From: an uncultured Marinomonas sp.
GTDB taxonomy: Bacteria; Pseudomonadota; Gammaproteobacteria; Pseudomonadales; Marinomonadaceae
Direction of reading: 5' to 3'
Length of the DNA stretch: 64,000 bases
Assembly: GCA_947493575.1 (NCBI GenBank)
Contig: CANLRQ010000005.1
Span: 1 to 64,000, forward strand
Both the position numbers and the translations under genes were made by a program. Below, one piece after another: positions 29,127 through 38,150 of the stretch. The notes under the pieces were generated by a model. It made no database searches and was not told the origin of the DNA. It saw only the letters and a list, made by a program, of their open reading frames with translations. Within the stretch, counting starts at the first letter, position 1. Every line of letters begins with the position of its first letter.

Positions 29127-30803
29127 TTAATTTATCATATTCTGGAAGATTTCAACACGCTCACAGTGACTTCGATCTTCACTTAAATATAAATAGTGAC
29201 AACCTGAAAAGCGAATATCAATATAATCTCTGTATTTTTCAATAATAAGACTTTGGTTTCGCTCAATTACCAACCAATTTACCCCTAATGCAATCAGCCT
29301 CATCTTCAATATTCTATTTGGTTCTGAGTGAAAAACCACAATATCTGGCAGTAAAGCAAACACAACCTGTGATGTCAGCTTTGCCTGAGCGTCTGGCCAT
29401 AAAAGCAACTCAATTGACTTGTCAAAAGCCTTGATTCTAAATAAGTAATCACCTAACTCTTCGCCACCTGAAAACCAGTTGGTGTTAAACCTCAACTCTT
29501 CACTTTTCTCAAAAGAGTCTTGAGTAAGTAGTATATTGCTACCTGTGTTTTTAAGAATGGTTATTTGGCTAGAACATTTTTGATTAAACCAGGTACAAAT
29601 AATTGAAATACTAGAATTTTTTTGCTGCTCAACAAACAAAAACGTAAATGCCATAAAAGCAGCAACAACAAACGATTTCCCCTTAAAAAACATCACAGAA
29701 AAAGCCAAGACACTAACAGCAAACACTTTAAAAAACATGGATAATGTCATATTGAGAGGCATTATATAAAAATCAAAAGCGATTACTTGCAGCATTCTAA
29801 ATACAAACATCACGACGCAATCAACAACAGTCATTAGAAAATATGTATTAAATACAATCGTTTCAACTATAGAAATAAAGCTGATGGGAAACCAAAAAAT
29901 GGCAGTAAATGGAACCATAAAAAAATTTACTAAAATCGTATAAATAGAAACATAGTCCTGCCAACCCGCAATCATTATCAGTGCTCCAATACTGAGTATT
30001 GTCTGTATACCCGCTAACCTGTAAGGAAGCGGCAAAGGCACTCTTCCCATATGCACAATTAAATACACCAATACAAAAGAGAGCCAGAAACCAGTTTCAT
30101 AAAAAACATTCGCATCAACAATTAATAGAGAGATAAAAGCGAGCCAAAGAAGCTTATGAATACTAATAGAATAATGAAATAAATGGAGATAGCGCCAAAC
30201 CAGCAACATAATACAGGCTCGCGTGATCGCAGGCTCCCAGCCAACTAGAAAGCCATAACTTAAAATTAGCAAGCTTCCCAGACTTACTTCAATCCACTTT
30301 TTGGATGCTAAATAATCAACCCATAAGTTTGGAAAAAAATACCAGCATCCACTCACTGATACTCGTAACATTGCATATACAAAACCCACATGAAGCCCAG
30401 AAACAACAAACAAATGCCCCACACCAACAACTTGAACAACCCATTTATCAGACTGATCCATCCCATTTTTCAACCCAAATATTAGCGCTCTACTAAAACG
30501 CCATGATTCAAACGGCCAAAACAAATTGTCTACATAACTTTTTAACCATAGTAATTTTTTTTCTACCATAACAAAATTGTCATATATAAAAGCAATACTG
30601 CTAAACAACTCATTGAATTTATGATAAATATAACTATTTGCTAAATACATTATGATAAGCAACAGCAAAGCAATATCTTGATCAAGTTTTTGTCTTTGAT
30701 GCATTAAATAGAGACAGAGAAGCAATATGTAAGTAGAATACATGCTCTTGAACTCGCTAGGGACAATAATTGCCCCTGTCCATAGAAACAAATGTTGCGA
30801 CAT
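29127..30803 (-). CDS. comEC: ComEC/Rec2-family DNA uptake protein, reduced form
   Basis: Polytopic membrane protein of 558 residues, about 200 shorter than typical ComEC. The competence domain motif GHLFVVSGLHVGFVYAML is clear near residue 128, followed by GWEPAITRACIMLLVW and many membrane helices. In full-length proteins an OB-fold domain puts this motif 80-100 residues further in, and a metallo-beta-lactamase-like nuclease domain closes the protein. Here the OB region is largely missing and the C-terminal part (about 400-558) shows no HxHxDH metal site. It may still form the ssDNA channel, or may be degenerate. Confidence 0.78.
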   Translation of the reverse strand: MSQHLFLWTGAIIVPSEFKSMYSTYILLLCLYLMHQRQKLDQDIALLLLIIMYLANSYIYHKFNELFSSIAFIYDNFVMVEKKLLWLKSYVDNLFWPFESWRFSRALIFGLKNGMDQSDKWVVQVVGVGHLFVVSGLHVGFVYAMLRVSVSGCWYFFPNLWVDYLASKKWIEVSLGSLLILSYGFLVGWEPAITRACIMLLVWRYLHLFHYSISIHKLLWLAFISLLIVDANVFYETGFWLSFVLVYLIVHMGRVPLPLPYRLAGIQTILSIGALIMIAGWQDYVSIYTILVNFFMVPFTAIFWFPISFISIVETIVFNTYFLMTVVDCVVMFVFRMLQVIAFDFYIMPLNMTLSMFFKVFAVSVLAFSVMFFKGKSFVVAAFMAFTFLFVEQQKNSSISIICTWFNQKCSSQITILKNTGSNILLTQDSFEKSEELRFNTNWFSGGEELGDYLFRIKAFDKSIELLLWPDAQAKLTSQVVFALLPDIVVFHSEPNRILKMRLIALGVNWLVIERNQSLIIEKYRDYIDIRFSGCHYLYLSEDRSHCERVEIFQNMIN

Positions 30804-30847
30804 ACAACCTCCATGTTGTTATAGCGACTGTTAATTACAGCCTCAGT

Positions 30848-31360
30848 ATGCCAAAGCGTTACTTCAAAAAACTTATCCCAAATCCTGAGAAATTAAAATC
30901 CAATAAGGCATTGGCTATTCTAGGCTCTAAGATATACGATCAGGATTTATGGCACCTTAATAGAAAATCAGTCGCCAGAGCGTTTTTTGTTGGGTTATTT
31001 TGGGCCTGCATTCCAATGCCTTTTCAAATGCTGGCTGCTGTTTTTTGCGCTATTCCATTTAAAGCCAATATACCACTTTCAATATCTCTAGTATGGATCA
31101 CCAACCCATTAACAATGCCTTTTGTTTTTTATGGAAACTATCTTGTGGGTAGCCTTTTTGTTGGAGGCCATACAGATAAAGCATTTCAAATGTCGATAGA
31201 GTGGATGTGGGAAAAAATGGAACACATTTGGCTCCCTCTATACGTTGGCTCCATTACAACTGGACTCATTATTGGCGCCCTTTCATATATTGGCATTTTA
31301 ATTCTATGGCGTTTCCATGTTATAAAACGCTGGAAACTAAGACGCAAGCTCAAGAAATAA
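30848..31360 (+). CDS. DUF2062 membrane protein
   Basis: A 170-residue protein with three or so hydrophobic segments. PKRYFKKLIPNPEKLKS at the start and ARAFFVGLFWACIPMPFQMLAA, PLSISLVWITNPLTMPFVFY are characteristic of DUF2062, of unknown function. The open frame runs upstream to 30770 but overlaps the comEC start; the ATG before PKRYF fits the family N-terminus. Divergent from comEC, as in Pseudomonas. Confidence 0.88.
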   Translation: MPKRYFKKLIPNPEKLKSNKALAILGSKIYDQDLWHLNRKSVARAFFVGLFWACIPMPFQMLAAVFCAIPFKANIPLSISLVWITNPLTMPFVFYGNYLVGSLFVGGHTDKAFQMSIEWMWEKMEHIWLPLYVGSITTGLIIGALSYIGILILWRFHVIKRWKLRRKLKK

Positions 31361-31407
31361 AGTATTTAACCGTATTACTTGAGCCCATTCTTCGTTTATT
31401 TTTCAGC

Positions 31408-32097
31408 TCATTTAATTTGATTTAATTCGCCCAGTGACAACCGATAAGCAGAGTCCACCCAAGACAGCATTTTTTCATCATGAGTGACGATCAAGAAAGC
31501 CATATTTTGACTCTCTTTCAAAGTCTGAATTAGGCTTTGTATTTCTAAAGCAGTTGTTTCATCAAGATTTCCCGTTGGCTCATCCATTAAAACACAAGCA
31601 GGATTATTAATTAAAGAGCGAGCAATCGCTACACGCTGCCTCTCTCCTCCTGAAAGCTGTGACGGCCTATGTGTTAACCGCTTTGATAAACCCACTTGAG
31701 AAAGCAACTCTCTTGATTCCTGTTCAGCGATTGAACGCTTCTTCCCTGATATCAGCATTGGCATCATTACATTTTCTAAAGCGGAAAACTCTGGCAATAA
31801 GTGATGCAATTGATAAACAAATCCCAACTCATGATTACGCTGTTTTGACCTTTGTTTATCCGTTAATGTCGACCAATCTTTACCGGCTAAACAAACCTCT
31901 CCAGAAGATGCAAGGTCTAACCCAGCAAGCAAATTCAAGAGCGTTGTTTTACCTGACCCTGAAGCACCTACGATTGCAGCAGTCTCGCCAAGTTTCAAAT
32001 TAAAATCGATGGATTTCAGCACTTCAACTAAATGCTTGCCGTCCGAGTAGGATTTAGACAAAGCCCTACACTGCATTACAACAGATTTATCACTCAT
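31408..32097 (-). CDS. lolD: Lipoprotein-releasing ABC ATPase LolD
   Basis: ATPase of the LolCDE complex, which extracts lipoproteins from the inner membrane for delivery to LolA. 229 residues; Walker A GASGSGKTT near 42-50, signature LSGGERQR near 147-154, Walker B CVLMDEPTGNLD, and VYQLHHLLPEFSALENVMMP, a LolD/MacB-like Q-loop region. Its start overlaps the end of the lolC-like gene by eight bases. Confidence 0.94.
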   Translation of the reverse strand: MSDKSVVMQCRALSKSYSDGKHLVEVLKSIDFNLKLGETAAIVGASGSGKTTLLNLLAGLDLASSGEVCLAGKDWSTLTDKQRSKQRNHELGFVYQLHHLLPEFSALENVMMPMLISGKKRSIAEQESRELLSQVGLSKRLTHRPSQLSGGERQRVAIARSLINNPACVLMDEPTGNLDETTALEIQSLIQTLKESQNMAFLIVTHDEKMLSWVDSAYRLSLGELNQIK

Positions 32098-33334
32098 ATC
32101 GTAAAGCCTCTGCTGGTTCTATTCTAGACGCTCTCCAAGCAGGATAAAGCGTTGCACATACTGTCATAATGAAGGCAGCAGTAACGATAACTTTCACATC
32201 ATTCCATTGAAGCTCAGAAGGCAAGTGGCTGATAAAATACACGTCTGCATTTAAAAACTGCATGTCTAATACGCTCTCAACCCAACCAATAATTCCACTT
32301 ACATTTAGAGCAGCCGTTACTCCAAGCACAACACCAAGAAAAGTTCCAAGCAAACCAATAAACACACCCTGAACAATAAAAACCCACATTACTTGGCCCG
32401 AAGTTAAACCCATAGTCCTTAAGATAGCGATGTCGGTTTGTTTATCTGTCACTACCATAACTAAAGTAGACACAATATTGAAAGCCGCAACAGCAACAAT
32501 CAACAGCAATAGCAGCGCTATCATGGTTTTTTCCATTTGTATAGCTTGGAAAAGATTACCGTGAGTTCGCGTCCAATCGCTAACTCGATTTTGACCAGGA
32601 ACAATTCGTGCTATATCCCAAACTCTGGATGGAGCAACAAAAAGATTATCAAAGGATATTCTTAAGCCTTCAACCTGGCCTACTGGTAAACGCTTCAGTT
32701 TCGCTGCATCTCTAATATGAATATAAGCAAAGCTGCTATCAAGTTCAGCCCCGACTTCAAAAGTCCCAACTAAAGTAAAACGCTTTAACGTTGGAGTCAC
32801 TCCCGCAATAGAGACATTTGCTTCAGGTAAAAGAGCTGTGACTTTATCACCAACTTTTACCCTTAACCCTCTAGCAAGTTGCTCACCTAAAATAACACCA
32901 AAAGAAACATCATCAAGATCGGATAACTTACCTTGTGTCATATTTTGGGAAATAATAGAAACCTTATTTTCAAGCTGAGGATCAATGCCATTCATAAGTG
33001 CGCCATGTACTCCAGACTTAGACTGAAACATGACTTGAGCTTGAGTATGTGGGGCGACACCAATAACATTTGGTTGTTCCATAATGATATCAGACACTGA
33101 TTGCCAATCATCAAGTGCAGGCATTCCCCAAAGCGTTGCATGGGGAACCATACCCAAAATACGATTCCTTAATTCTCGGTCGAAACCATTCATTACTGAG
33201 AGCACAGTGATCAATACTGCAACACCTAAAGTTAATCCTGTAATTGAAGAAAAACTAATAAATGAAATGAAGTGGTTGGTTCGCTTTGCTCTCGCATAAC
33301 GTAACCCGATTCTCAATGGTAATAAATTAATCAA
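32090..33334 (-). CDS. lolC: Lipoprotein-releasing permease LolC/LolE
   Basis: Inner-membrane subunit of 414 residues. One N-terminal transmembrane helix (about 25-50: SFSSITGLTLGVAVLITVLSVMNGF, shortened), a large periplasmic domain, and three C-terminal helices with the FtsX core (AILRTMGLTSGQVMWVFIVQG). Only one LolC/E-type gene is present, so it may act as a homodimeric LolF-like subunit; a second copy elsewhere cannot be excluded. Confidence 0.92.
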   Translation of the reverse strand: MINLLPLRIGLRYARAKRTNHFISFISFSSITGLTLGVAVLITVLSVMNGFDRELRNRILGMVPHATLWGMPALDDWQSVSDIIMEQPNVIGVAPHTQAQVMFQSKSGVHGALMNGIDPQLENKVSIISQNMTQGKLSDLDDVSFGVILGEQLARGLRVKVGDKVTALLPEANVSIAGVTPTLKRFTLVGTFEVGAELDSSFAYIHIRDAAKLKRLPVGQVEGLRISFDNLFVAPSRVWDIARIVPGQNRVSDWTRTHGNLFQAIQMEKTMIALLLLLIVAVAAFNIVSTLVMVVTDKQTDIAILRTMGLTSGQVMWVFIVQGVFIGLLGTFLGVVLGVTAALNVSGIIGWVESVLDMQFLNADVYFISHLPSELQWNDVKVIVTAAFIMTVCATLYPAWRASRIEPAEALRYE

Positions 33335-33352
33335 CTCGGTCCCTTTTATCTG

Positions 33353-33381
33353 TAAAAACGGGAGACTATTGTGCCTCCCGC
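33353..33381 (-). terminator. Rho-independent terminator of purC
   Basis: On the minus strand GCGGGAG-GCACAATAGT-CTCCCGT followed by TTTTAC, 34 bases after the purC stop codon. Confidence 0.82.
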
Positions 33382-33414
33382 TGTAGATACTATTGCTTGT
33401 CGTTTGAATTCAAA

Positions 33415-34131
33415 TTAAGAAGGAAATTCCATTCCAATTCTACGACCAATTTCTTCATAAGACTCAACCACATTCCCCAAGCCTTGTCTAAAACGATCTT
33501 TATCTAATTTTTCACGCGTTTCACTGTCCCAGAGGCGACAACCATCTGGAGAAAACTCATCGCCTAAGACAACTTCACCTTTAAATAAACCAAATTCCAA
33601 TTTGTAATCAACAAGAATCATTCCACCACTAGCGAACAATGCCTTTAAAACATCATTTACTTTATAAGTAAGTTCTTTTGCTTTTGCTAAATCATCTGCT
33701 TTAGCCCAACCAAAGGACTCAACATGGGATTCATTGATCATTGGATCACCCAAAGCGTCATTTTTCAAAAACAACTCAAATGTAGGGGGATTAAGTTCTT
33801 GACCTTCAGTTACACCCAAACGACGACATAAACTGCCCGCGGCAACATTACGAACAACACATTCAATAGGCATCATATCAAGACTTTGAACTAAAGACTC
33901 TGTATCACTTAAACATGCTTCAAAATGCGTAGGAATGCCCGCTTCTTGAAGTTTTGTCATAATAAAAGCATTGAACTTATTGTTTACCATACCTTTACGG
34001 TTAAGCTGTTCAATTCTTTTTCCATCAAATGCCGAGGTGTCATCGCGGAACACGAGAACCATTTTGTCAGGATCATCTGTACGAAATACCGATTTCGCCT
34101 TGCCTGCATAAAGCTCTTGTCGCTTTTCCAT
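33415..34131 (-). CDS. purC: SAICAR synthetase PurC
   Basis: Phosphoribosylaminoimidazole-succinocarboxamide synthase of purine synthesis. 238 residues, with [20 protein letters not shown] at the start, DDTSAFDG at 31-38, [18 protein letters not shown] near 93-110 and LVDYKLEFG near 175. Standard length and motifs. Last gene of the dapA-bamC-purC string. Confidence 0.97.
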   Translation of the reverse strand: MEKRQELYAGKAKSVFRTDDPDKMVLVFRDDTSAFDGKRIEQLNRKGMVNNKFNAFIMTKLQEAGIPTHFEACLSDTESLVQSLDMMPIECVVRNVAAGSLCRRLGVTEGQELNPPTFELFLKNDALGDPMINESHVESFGWAKADDLAKAKELTYKVNDVLKALFASGGMILVDYKLEFGLFKGEVVLGDEFSPDGCRLWDSETREKLDKDRFRQGLGNVVESYEEIGRRIGMEFPS

Positions 34132-34165
34132 TATTTGGGCTCCGATTTAATTCTATTGTGAGAGG

Positions 34166-35248
34166 TTAATTTGTAAAACGTGACATTACTTGATACGAAC
34201 GTAATTCAGGGTAATCAACTTCAGAAAAATCAATAACCATAAATTTGCCTAACGAATTAGTATCAAGTTTAAAATTGTAAATTTTTTCATTCCATTCTAC
34301 ATCATTCAAGTTGCGCCTTCTCCCCTTTATAGAACTAGAAGCAAGCGCATCGGAACTTAGGAATGGAATTTTTAAATTAACAATGTCTCCAATTTTAGGT
34401 AATTCGCTTTCAGGGATCAAAGCAAGTGTATTAGGAGACGCCGATAATAAATAAAGATTGGCTGATGAAATAAGTGAGTCTATCGAGTTAAGCTCATTTT
34501 CATCTGAAATTCTAAAAACAAAATGCCCTCTATGATCAACCCATAATGGCGTCGTATTTGAGATAGATTGATTCGATAAGAAAGCAGCACTTTCATTCAA
34601 CTGCCTACCAAGCACACCCCATAACCGAACCACAGTTGACTCCGCAAATTTATCATCAACCGGGCTCATCCAATCAGAAGATTCACCGTTTGATTTTTCA
34701 TTGCGATATCGTATTTGTACTTTGGTTCCAACCACATGTTCAGTTAAATTAAACTCCAACGCGGTGCCTGTAGAAGGCAGTTGAGTAATCCAACGCCAAA
34801 CACTAGCTAATTGCCCTTGGCTACTTGAATTAAAACGCTTTGTTTCAATTCGTCCACCTTCGTTTAATCGAATAGGATTACCTTCACCATAAATAGAGGT
34901 TAAAAAATTGGTCAACATATTTTCGGTAACGGATATCGTAGCTGGAACATGCAGCTGATATTCAACATCATTAGAAGCAATATGAATTGGCGTTAACGGG
35001 TAGTAAACCGAAGGAGGTTTGGGAATGTTAATGGAATCCCATTCATCCGCATCCGCATTAGCTACCTTACCTGCATTTGGAATTGTTAGACTATCAACAG
35101 GCTGAGTAATTCCATTTGGATAGGTTAGATCAACCGTATTTTCTTCAGATGACTTATACTTCTCACGTTGATCCTCTAGAAGGCCAAAACTGCCGCATCC
35201 AGATAAGATCAAACATAATGTTGCGCCAAAAGCATATTGTTTCAACAT
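34166..35248 (-). CDS. bamC: Outer-membrane assembly lipoprotein BamC
   Basis: Lipoprotein of the BAM complex that inserts beta-barrel proteins into the outer membrane. The signal peptide ends in lipobox ILSGC (C18), followed by a long unstructured linker to about residue 95. Two helix-grip domains follow; LPSTGTALEFNLTEHVVGTKVQIRYRN lies in the first. 360 residues, typical. Lies between dapA and purC, as in E. coli and Pseudomonas; the start codon abuts the dapA stop. Confidence 0.9.
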   Translation of the reverse strand: MLKQYAFGATLCLILSGCGSFGLLEDQREKYKSSEENTVDLTYPNGITQPVDSLTIPNAGKVANADADEWDSINIPKPPSVYYPLTPIHIASNDVEYQLHVPATISVTENMLTNFLTSIYGEGNPIRLNEGGRIETKRFNSSSQGQLASVWRWITQLPSTGTALEFNLTEHVVGTKVQIRYRNEKSNGESSDWMSPVDDKFAESTVVRLWGVLGRQLNESAAFLSNQSISNTTPLWVDHRGHFVFRISDENELNSIDSLISSANLYLLSASPNTLALIPESELPKIGDIVNLKIPFLSSDALASSSIKGRRRNLNDVEWNEKIYNFKLDTNSLGKFMVIDFSEVDYPELRSYQVMSRFTN

Positions 35249-36126
35249 TATAGGTTAATCCCTGAGCGTAACATGGCGCTTTCAAGCTGTGAACGAAACT
35301 CCGTTGATAAAGGTGTTAATGGTAAACGAATGCCTGCACCGCACAATCCCATCTTATAAGCAGCCCATTTCACAGGAATAGGGTTTGCTTCTAAAAATAA
35401 ATTTTCATGTAATTCTGTAATTTCGACATCAACAGCCTTAGCTTTTTCTGCCTGCCCAGAGATTGCATAATCAGCCGCTTGCGCAACTTGTTTCGGTGCA
35501 ATATTCGCCGTTACTGAAATATTACCTTTCGCACCAGCAATCATTAAATCAACCGCAGTTGTATCATCACCCGAATAAATCGCAAAATCTTCAGAAACAA
35601 GACCAATTAAAGCTTGCCCCCTTGGCACATCTCCCGTCGCATCTTTTAGACCAACTATATTATTAATAGCAGATAATTTAACAACCGTATCATTCGACAT
35701 ATCACATGCGGTTCTTCCTGGAACGTTATATAAAATTTGAGGAATTTCAACAGCCTCAGCTATTGCTTTAAAGTGAAGAAACATACCTTCTTGAGTAGGC
35801 TTATTATAATAAGGCGTTACCAATAGACACGCATCAGCACCTGCTTCTTTTGCCCTTTTTGTAAGATCAATAGCTTCATGTGTCGAATTTGCACCTGTTC
35901 CGGCAATTACGGGTATGCGGCCTTTAACACATGCTACGACCTGACGAATCACATTTGCATGCTCTTCATAATCCAGAGTCGCTGACTCACCAGTTGTCCC
36001 CACAGCAACAATTCCATGAGTACCTTGTTCAATATGGAATTCAACAAGTTCATTTAGTTTGTTTTTATCAACAGAACCATCGTCCATCATCGGGGTAATT
36101 AGAGCGACCAAGCTACCTGTAATCAT
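35248..36126 (-). CDS. dapA: 4-hydroxy-tetrahydrodipicolinate synthase DapA
   Basis: Condenses pyruvate and aspartate semialdehyde, the first committed step to diaminopimelate and lysine. 292 residues; Schiff-base lysine K161 in VGLKDATGD, Y133 in LYNVPGRTA, and T44/T45 in VGTTGESAT, the same numbering as E. coli. No lysine riboswitch is apparent in the 171-bp upstream gap shared with bcp. Confidence 0.98.
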   Translation of the reverse strand: MITGSLVALITPMMDDGSVDKNKLNELVEFHIEQGTHGIVAVGTTGESATLDYEEHANVIRQVVACVKGRIPVIAGTGANSTHEAIDLTKRAKEAGADACLLVTPYYNKPTQEGMFLHFKAIAEAVEIPQILYNVPGRTACDMSNDTVVKLSAINNIVGLKDATGDVPRGQALIGLVSEDFAIYSGDDTTAVDLMIAGAKGNISVTANIAPKQVAQAADYAISGQAEKAKAVDVEITELHENLFLEANPIPVKWAAYKMGLCGAGIRLPLTPLSTEFRSQLESAMLRSGINL

Positions 36127-36297
36127 TCAGAGTCTCCAAAAAAAATAACGGGTCATATAGTACCGCCCACCTTGATTGGAAACAATAACAGTAATACGTA
36201 AAGCCTTGTAAATAATTGATTGAAAGCGTACTTTTTAACACCATAAACATAGTCACGCACATTTTAATCATTTTTATTCAATATAAGGCCGAATTTT

Positions 36298-36750
36298 ATG
36301 ACATTATCTATTGGAGACAACGCACCAGACTTCGTATCAAAAGATCAAAATGGTGAGCCCATTTCTCTCGCAGATTTCAAAGGAAAAAAAGTTATTCTTT
36401 ACTTTTATCCGAAAGACTCTACTCCTGGATGCACTGCCCAAGCAAAAAATTTACGTGATAATCATCAACAACTAGAAGAAGCAGGTTATGTGGTTTTAGG
36501 AGTGAGCTCAGACTCAGAAAAACGCCATCAAAATTTCATCAAAAAAAATGAACTACCATTTACCTTAATCAGCGATGAAGATAAATCCGTACATGATCTT
36601 TATGGCACTTGGCAACTAAAGAAGTTTATGGGTAAAGAATTTATGGGCACAGTAAGAACTACCTTTATTATTGATGAAAATGGAAAAATAGAAGACATCA
36701 TTAATAAAGTTAAAACCAAAGAACACAGCGGACAAATACTGCCTCTTTAA
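36298..36750 (+). CDS. bcp: Thiol peroxidase BCP/PrxQ
   Basis: Thioredoxin-dependent peroxiredoxin of 150 residues that detoxifies peroxides. The peroxidatic site is C45 in DSTPGCTAQAK. The resolving Cys present five residues later in E. coli Bcp is replaced by Lys (K50), so this is a one-Cys type that must be resolved by another thiol. Divergent from dapA and separated by a terminator from the convergent perM-like gene. Confidence 0.95.
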   Translation: MTLSIGDNAPDFVSKDQNGEPISLADFKGKKVILYFYPKDSTPGCTAQAKNLRDNHQQLEEAGYVVLGVSSDSEKRHQNFIKKNELPFTLISDEDKSVHDLYGTWQLKKFMGKEFMGTVRTTFIIDENGKIEDIINKVKTKEHSGQILPL

Positions 36751-36757
36751 AAGACAA

Positions 36758-36797
36758 AAGCCAAATAGATGATCACTATGCTATTTGGCTTGTTTTT
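36758..36797. terminator. Terminator between bcp and the PerM-like gene
   Basis: AAGCCAAATAG...CTATTTGGCTT (11-bp stem, 12-nt loop) followed by G and six T residues on the plus strand, seven bases after bcp. It may also serve the convergent gene. Confidence 0.88.
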
Positions 36798-36798
36798 T

Positions 36799-37872
36799 CT
36801 AATTTTGAGGCAGCCTTTCCATTTCTTCTTTTGGCCAAGCATTAAGAATAGCTTTTACTAAGGTGGCCAAGGGTATCGCAAAGAAGATCCCCCAAAACCC
36901 CCAAATACCTCCAAAGAATAAAACCGCAACAATGATCGCCAATGGATGTAAATTGACCGCCTCAGAGAACAACAACGGTACCAAAACATTTCCATCCAAT
37001 GCCTGAACAACTAAATAAGCAACAACCACATAAATAAAATGATTATCATCTAACCCAAACTGATAAAAGGCCACTAAAACAACTGGAATGGTTACCGCTG
37101 CCGCACCAATATAAGGGATCAAGACTGATAGTCCTACCAATAAAGCCAGTAACTCAGCATACCTTAAGCCAAACACCGCAAACACAACATAAGTCACAAT
37201 ACCTACAACAACCATTTCGATAAATTTACCACGAATATAATTCGCTATTTGGTCATTCATTTCTTGAGCTATGTTTTTCATCATACTACGCTCTTTTGGT
37301 AACCAACCGGTACACCAAAGCATTATTTTTGTTTGATCTTTCATGAGAAAGAACATAACCAAAGGAACTAAAACAGCATAAATAATAATAGAGAATAAAG
37401 AAGGAATACTTGATAAAGAAAACGACAAGAGCCATTGACCAACGCCAGTCAACTCTGAAGCAAGATCATTTAAAACATCATTAATTGAGCTTTGGCTAAT
37501 GATTGGATTGTCACCTTCAGAAAGAGAACGAAGAAGGTTTTGTAACTCCACCAACATTCTTGGAACATCATTGACTAAGCGTACAGATTGCTGCCAAATA
37601 ATCGGCACCATTAGCGCAACAAACACCCCACAGGAAACTAAGAAGGAGCAAAACACCACGGAGACAGAAACAGAATGACTTGCCCCCATTTTTTTTAATT
37701 TTTCAACAATCCCTTGCAAGAGGAAAGCCAAAACAATAGCAATCAACACCGGAGCAAGTATATTACCAAGAAAAAATAACCCACCAATAATACTGACCAA
37801 CAACAAAAGAAAGATGACGGCTTCTTCGTCAGAGAAGTAACGCCTCACTAAGCTATCAACTACCTTTAACAT
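36799..37872 (-). CDS. AI-2E/PerM family membrane protein
   Basis: A polytopic membrane protein of 357 residues with about seven to eight helices. VIAIVLAFLLQGIVEKL near 40-56, YIRGKFIEMVVVGIVTYVVF near 212-231, and IPYIGAAAVTIPVVLVAF are typical of the AI-2E (PerM/TqsA/YhhT) family. Family members are variously proposed as autoinducer-2 exporters or Na/H antiporters, so function is open. Followed upstream by the TusA-like gene 12 bases away, probably cotranscribed with it. Confidence 0.88.
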   Translation of the reverse strand: MLKVVDSLVRRYFSDEEAVIFLLLLVSIIGGLFFLGNILAPVLIAIVLAFLLQGIVEKLKKMGASHSVSVSVVFCSFLVSCGVFVALMVPIIWQQSVRLVNDVPRMLVELQNLLRSLSEGDNPIISQSSINDVLNDLASELTGVGQWLLSFSLSSIPSLFSIIIYAVLVPLVMFFLMKDQTKIMLWCTGWLPKERSMMKNIAQEMNDQIANYIRGKFIEMVVVGIVTYVVFAVFGLRYAELLALLVGLSVLIPYIGAAAVTIPVVLVAFYQFGLDDNHFIYVVVAYLVVQALDGNVLVPLLFSEAVNLHPLAIIVAVLFFGGIWGFWGIFFAIPLATLVKAILNAWPKEEMERLPQN

Positions 37873-37884
37873 AACACTCCACTT

Positions 37885-38130
37885 CTAATTTTTCTGAATA
37901 ACAAAGGTAAAAACATCGTTGTCTTCTTTCTGCTCTAAAAGAGATAAATCAGTCAATCCTAGATAATAAGGAATGTCTTTCTTTGACCCACTGTCTGTGG
38001 CTACTATACACAGAATTTCCTTTGAACTCATTTTTGCCAAAGCCATCTTCATTTTAAGCAAAGGCATGGGGCACCGATCTTCTCTAGCATCGACCAACAC
38101 ATCATAATTGTGTATTGTGTTTACACACAT
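37885..38130 (-). CDS. TusA-family sulfurtransferase-like protein
   Basis: An 81-residue protein with the CPMPLLKMK motif (active Cys C20) and DARxDRCPMP consensus, ending in a short beta strand (VFTFVIQKN). TusA/YedF proteins relay sulfur, for example to tRNA thiolation, by persulfide on the Cys. The pairing with an AI-2E/PerM protein recurs in gammaproteobacteria. Not necessarily TusA itself. Confidence 0.88.
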   Translation of the reverse strand: MCVNTIHNYDVLVDAREDRCPMPLLKMKMALAKMSSKEILCIVATDSGSKKDIPYYLGLTDLSLLEQKEDNDVFTFVIQKN

Positions 38131-38150
38131 AAAGACTACCTATTAAATTT

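Noticed and set aside
36127-36297. Lysine riboswitch upstream of dapA
   Set aside because: The gap is too short to hold both promoters and a lysine riboswitch, and no conserved core was recognised.
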